Below are positions 23,026 through 25,217 of a stretch of DNA of 25,217 bases, one piece after another. The notes below the pieces were generated by a model. It did no database searches. It worked only from the letters and a program-made list of their open reading frames with translations, and was not told the DNA's origin. The position numbers and the translations under genes are program-made. The first letter of the stretch is position 1. Each line of letters opens with the position of its first letter. The stretch is from Bacteroidales bacterium UBA5342. Lineage in GTDB: Bacteria; Bacteroidota; Bacteroidia; Bacteroidales; UBA5342. The stretch is from assembly GCA_002408065.1 (NCBI GenBank), contig DHQI01000129.1, positions 33,492-58,708 of the forward strand, in the 5' to 3' direction.

Positions 23026-24293
23026 ATATAAAAACGCTTTTCCATAGTCATAAAGCCAAGGGATTTACCTTCGCCGATCAAGCTATTTTAAGTGGTACAT
23101 CTTTTCTTATCACCATTATTCTCACGCGTTTGTTGGGCTTGTCCCAAGTGGGTATTTACACCTTGATCTGGATCTTAGTTTTGTTTGCACAAAGCTTGCA
23201 TCAGGCTGGTATCATATCACCTATGCTGGTGTTTGGTGCTCGTAATATGTCTGATAATAAGCGTGTAGAATATTTTTCGGCCCTCTTTGGTGTTCATTTC
23301 GTTTTTATTGCTCTTATAGCATTGGGCACGGGGCTTTTTATGCATTTTTACTTGCAATGGTATCCTGAAACACATTTGCACTGGATCCGTATTAAGCTCC
23401 CCTTGCTTATTATTCTGGTGCTAAATAACGATTTTTTTCGCAAGCGTTTGTACATGAAAGAACAACATTACAAAGCCGCTTTGGTGGATGGGCTGTCGTA
23501 TGCCGGGCTTATAGCTGCTCTGCTGATAGGGGGGGGGCGAAAACAGCTGAGCCTCGACTTGGTATTTTCCTTCATGCTTATGGCTCAGCTATGTGCTTCG
23601 GTACTCTTTCTGATTTTGTCTCCACTGCGTTTGGTTTCTAAAGAAGCGCTCTACAAAGTGTTACAACAGCATTGGGACTATTCTCTATGGCTATTACTGG
23701 CTGCCGTTTTTCAGTGGTTTGCTGGCAATGTGTTACTCTTGGTTGCTGGTCGTTATCTCAGTATGGAGCTCTTGGGGGCTTTGCGTATTATGCAAAACCT
23801 GATGGGGGTCCTTAATGTGGTATTGCTCTCATTCGAAAGTTATATTCCTGTATCCGCCTCGCGTATTTTTAGTCATGCCGGCCATAGTGCTATGTTTACT
23901 TACCTGAAAGGAACACTTAAAAAGGCTGTTATGCTTTTTGCGGCTCCATTACTTTTCTTTTACTTTTTTCCTGAATTTATTATTCGCATCAGTTATGGTG
24001 CTGTGCATGTAGACTATGCTTACTTACTGAAGGCTTATAGTTTGCTTTATATCTTTATCATTTTGGGAATGATTCTCAGAATTGGATTGCGCGTCATTGA
24101 GAAAACGAGGGCCGTTTTTTTCTCTTACCTTCTGACTGCTAGCGTTAGTGCAGCTATTGCTAAACCTTTGGTGGTGCACTTGGCCGATCTTGGCGTGATA
24201 GTTGGACTCCTTGTAGCCCAGGTTGTAATGTTGGCTTATTATGCTTTTCTTCTTTATCAAGAGAGCAAAGGACAAAAGCTTGAAGAAGCGTAA
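23022..24293 (+). CDS. Wzx-like oligosaccharide flippase (MOP superfamily)
   Basis: A 423-residue polytopic inner-membrane protein, made almost wholly of hydrophobic helices, that would flip lipid-linked repeat units of the polysaccharide to the periplasm. The N-terminal FADQAILSGTSFLITIILTR and LGLSQVGIYTLIW pattern is typical of Wzx/polysaccharide biosynthesis transporters. Helices continue to about residue 410, and the tail is charged. Its start overlaps the Wzc-like stop codon, a sign of translational coupling. A run of nine G bases at 23529-23537 encodes Gly-Gly-Gly in the loop after about residue 169. A one-base slip there would frameshift and truncate the protein. Substrate identity cannot be read from sequence. 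Confidence 0.88.
   Translation: MNIKTLFHSHKAKGFTFADQAILSGTSFLITIILTRLLGLSQVGIYTLIWILVLFAQSLHQAGIISPMLVFGARNMSDNKRVEYFSALFGVHFVFIALIALGTGLFMHFYLQWYPETHLHWIRIKLPLLIILVLNNDFFRKRLYMKEQHYKAALVDGLSYAGLIAALLIGGGRKQLSLDLVFSFMLMAQLCASVLFLILSPLRLVSKEALYKVLQQHWDYSLWLLLAAVFQWFAGNVLLLVAGRYLSMELLGALRIMQNLMGVLNVVLLSFESYIPVSASRIFSHAGHSAMFTYLKGTLKKAVMLFAAPLLFFYFFPEFIIRISYGAVHVDYAYLLKAYSLLYIFIILGMILRIGLRVIEKTRAVFFSYLLTASVSAAIAKPLVVHLADLGVIVGLLVAQVVMLAYYAFLLYQESKGQKLEEA
23529..23537 (+). repeat. G9 homopolymer inside the flippase gene
   Basis: Nine consecutive G in an otherwise AT-rich genome, in frame as three Gly codons (LIGGGRKQ). A tract of this length can slip during replication and is the kind of sequence used for phase variation of surface structures. 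Confidence 0.9.
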
Positions 24294-24329
24294 GCATTTG
24301 CCCCTTTAAGTTCATAAAAAACGAATACA

Positions 24330-25217
24330 ATGAAAACAATACATATTATATTAGGGAAAGCAAATCCTGACAGGATGAACGGGGTAAACAAGGTGGTGTA
24401 TAGTTTGGCTTCCACACAGCATGCTCAGGGGCGCCAGGTAGAAGTCTGGGGCATTACACCTAACTATGATTCGGGCGTGCAGCATGAGGCACCTTTTGAG
24501 ATTCGTTTGTTTCGTGCCTATCGTTCTCCTTTTAAGCTGGATGTACAGCTGATAGAAGCCTTAAAAGAACAGAGTGACAAGGTCGTTTTTCACTTGCATG
24601 GAGCTTTTATCCCCCAGTTTTATTCCTTATCCCATTTATTAAAAAAAGATAAAAGACCTTATATTGTAACCCCCCACGGGGCGTACAACCCGATAGCATT
24701 GAGAAATAGTGCCTTACGCAAGATGCTATACTATTTGGTGATGGAAAAATCGCTTATAAGAAATGCTGCTAAAATTCATCTTTTGGGAGAAAAAGAAAAT
24801 GGTTATCCGGTACGCTTTGCTGCTGCAGATAAACGCTTGATAATTCCTAACGGACAGATAATTCCTAAAAATATAAAAGCTGTGGAGAATAACACAAATG
24901 GTGATTTTCTTATGGGCTTTATGGGGCGTCTGGACAGACGCCATAAGGGGCTGGATATTCTGTTAAAAGCATTTGAGATATATAAACATAAAATGTCTGG
25001 TACCGGTCATTTATGGATGATAGGTGATGGTGACGACAGAGCTATGCTGGAAGATATGGCGCGGCATCTGAAAGTTTCAAAATATGTAAAGTTTTGGGGA
25101 ATGCGTATGGGCGATGAAAAGGTAGAGTTATTGCGTCAGTTGCACGTTTTTTTACATCCCTCGCGCTACGAGGGCATCCCTATGGCGGTGCTCGAATGTT
25201 CACTGATGGGGATTCCA
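24330..25217 (+). CDS. GT4-type (GT-B fold) glycosyltransferase, 3' end outside window
   Basis: The frame is open for 296 codons from the ATG at 24330 to the window edge. It begins MKTIHIILGKANPDRMNGVNKVVY, the usual Rossmann-like start of GT-B enzymes, with the N-G-V-N-K acceptor-side loop. Later come VFHLHG (about 88-93) and TPHGAYNP, common to GT4 members, then FMGRLDRRHKGLDILLKAF (about 194-212), the start of the nucleotide-sugar-binding domain. PSRYEGIPMAVLE near the end holds the E-x7-E motif. It would add a sugar from a nucleotide donor to the growing lipid-linked unit on the cytoplasmic face. It follows the flippase gene by 36 bp in the same direction and is probably part of the exopolysaccharide operon, which continues beyond the window. 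Donor and acceptor sugars are unknown. Confidence 0.92.
   Translation, partial: MKTIHIILGKANPDRMNGVNKVVYSLASTQHAQGRQVEVWGITPNYDSGVQHEAPFEIRLFRAYRSPFKLDVQLIEALKEQSDKVVFHLHGAFIPQFYSLSHLLKKDKRPYIVTPHGAYNPIALRNSALRKMLYYLVMEKSLIRNAAKIHLLGEKENGYPVRFAAADKRLIIPNGQIIPKNIKAVENNTNGDFLMGFMGRLDRRHKGLDILLKAFEIYKHKMSGTGHLWMIGDGDDRAMLEDMARHLKVSKYVKFWGMRMGDEKVELLRQLHVFLHPSRYEGIPMAVLECSLMGIP

Overview
The window looks like chromosomal DNA of a Bacteroidota member, most likely a marine or anaerobic Marinilabiliales/Cytophaga-type bacterium (the rank is an inference). The support is a secreted protein with a type IX secretion (Por) C-terminal sorting domain, several promoters with the Bacteroidota -7 box TAnnTTTG, AT-rich spacers, and genes without Shine-Dalgarno sites. 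I saw no rRNA, tRNA, CRISPR array or insertion sequence.

Left part (1-8617) holds housekeeping and accessory genes. On the minus strand are an RluA-type pseudouridine synthase (cut by the window edge), an AAA/DUF4143 ATPase just upstream of it, and a GNAT acetyltransferase. A five-copy repeat array with a 32-bp period sits directly upstream of the ATPase promoter. A GC-rich, hairpin-forming element of about 145 bp lies between the GNAT gene and a YbiT-like ABC-F gene. Then come a DEDDh exonuclease, a degenerate stand-alone receiver protein, and a convergent pyruvate kinase, the last two separated by a strong bidirectional terminator.

Middle part (8618-17892) holds signalling and a surface protein. 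A FIST sensor-domain protein and a tripartite hybrid histidine kinase (GAF-like, PAS, HisKA, HATPase, REC, HPt) form a two-gene unit. They are followed by a 1547-residue type IX secreted protein with an IgGFc-binding-like N-terminus, seven FG-GAP/VCBS calcium-loop repeats, an ASPIC/UnbV domain and a sorting tail.

Right part (17948-25217) holds an NtrC-type sigma-54 activator on the minus strand, diverging from an exopolysaccharide operon. The operon runs: a receiver protein with a C-terminal transmembrane anchor, a Wza-like lipoprotein, a Wzc-like co-polymerase/tyrosine kinase, a Wzx-like flippase with a G9 tract, and a GT4 glycosyltransferase cut by the window end.

The most interesting observation is a palindrome, TTCCCAnnnTGGGAA. 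It occurs with at most one mismatch upstream of three units: the FIST/kinase pair, the secreted protein, and the activator/exopolysaccharide divergent region. I infer one regulon in which the FIST/hybrid-kinase pair signals through HPt to the NtrC-type regulator, which then controls the polysaccharide machinery and a matrix or surface protein. All of this is read from sequence alone.
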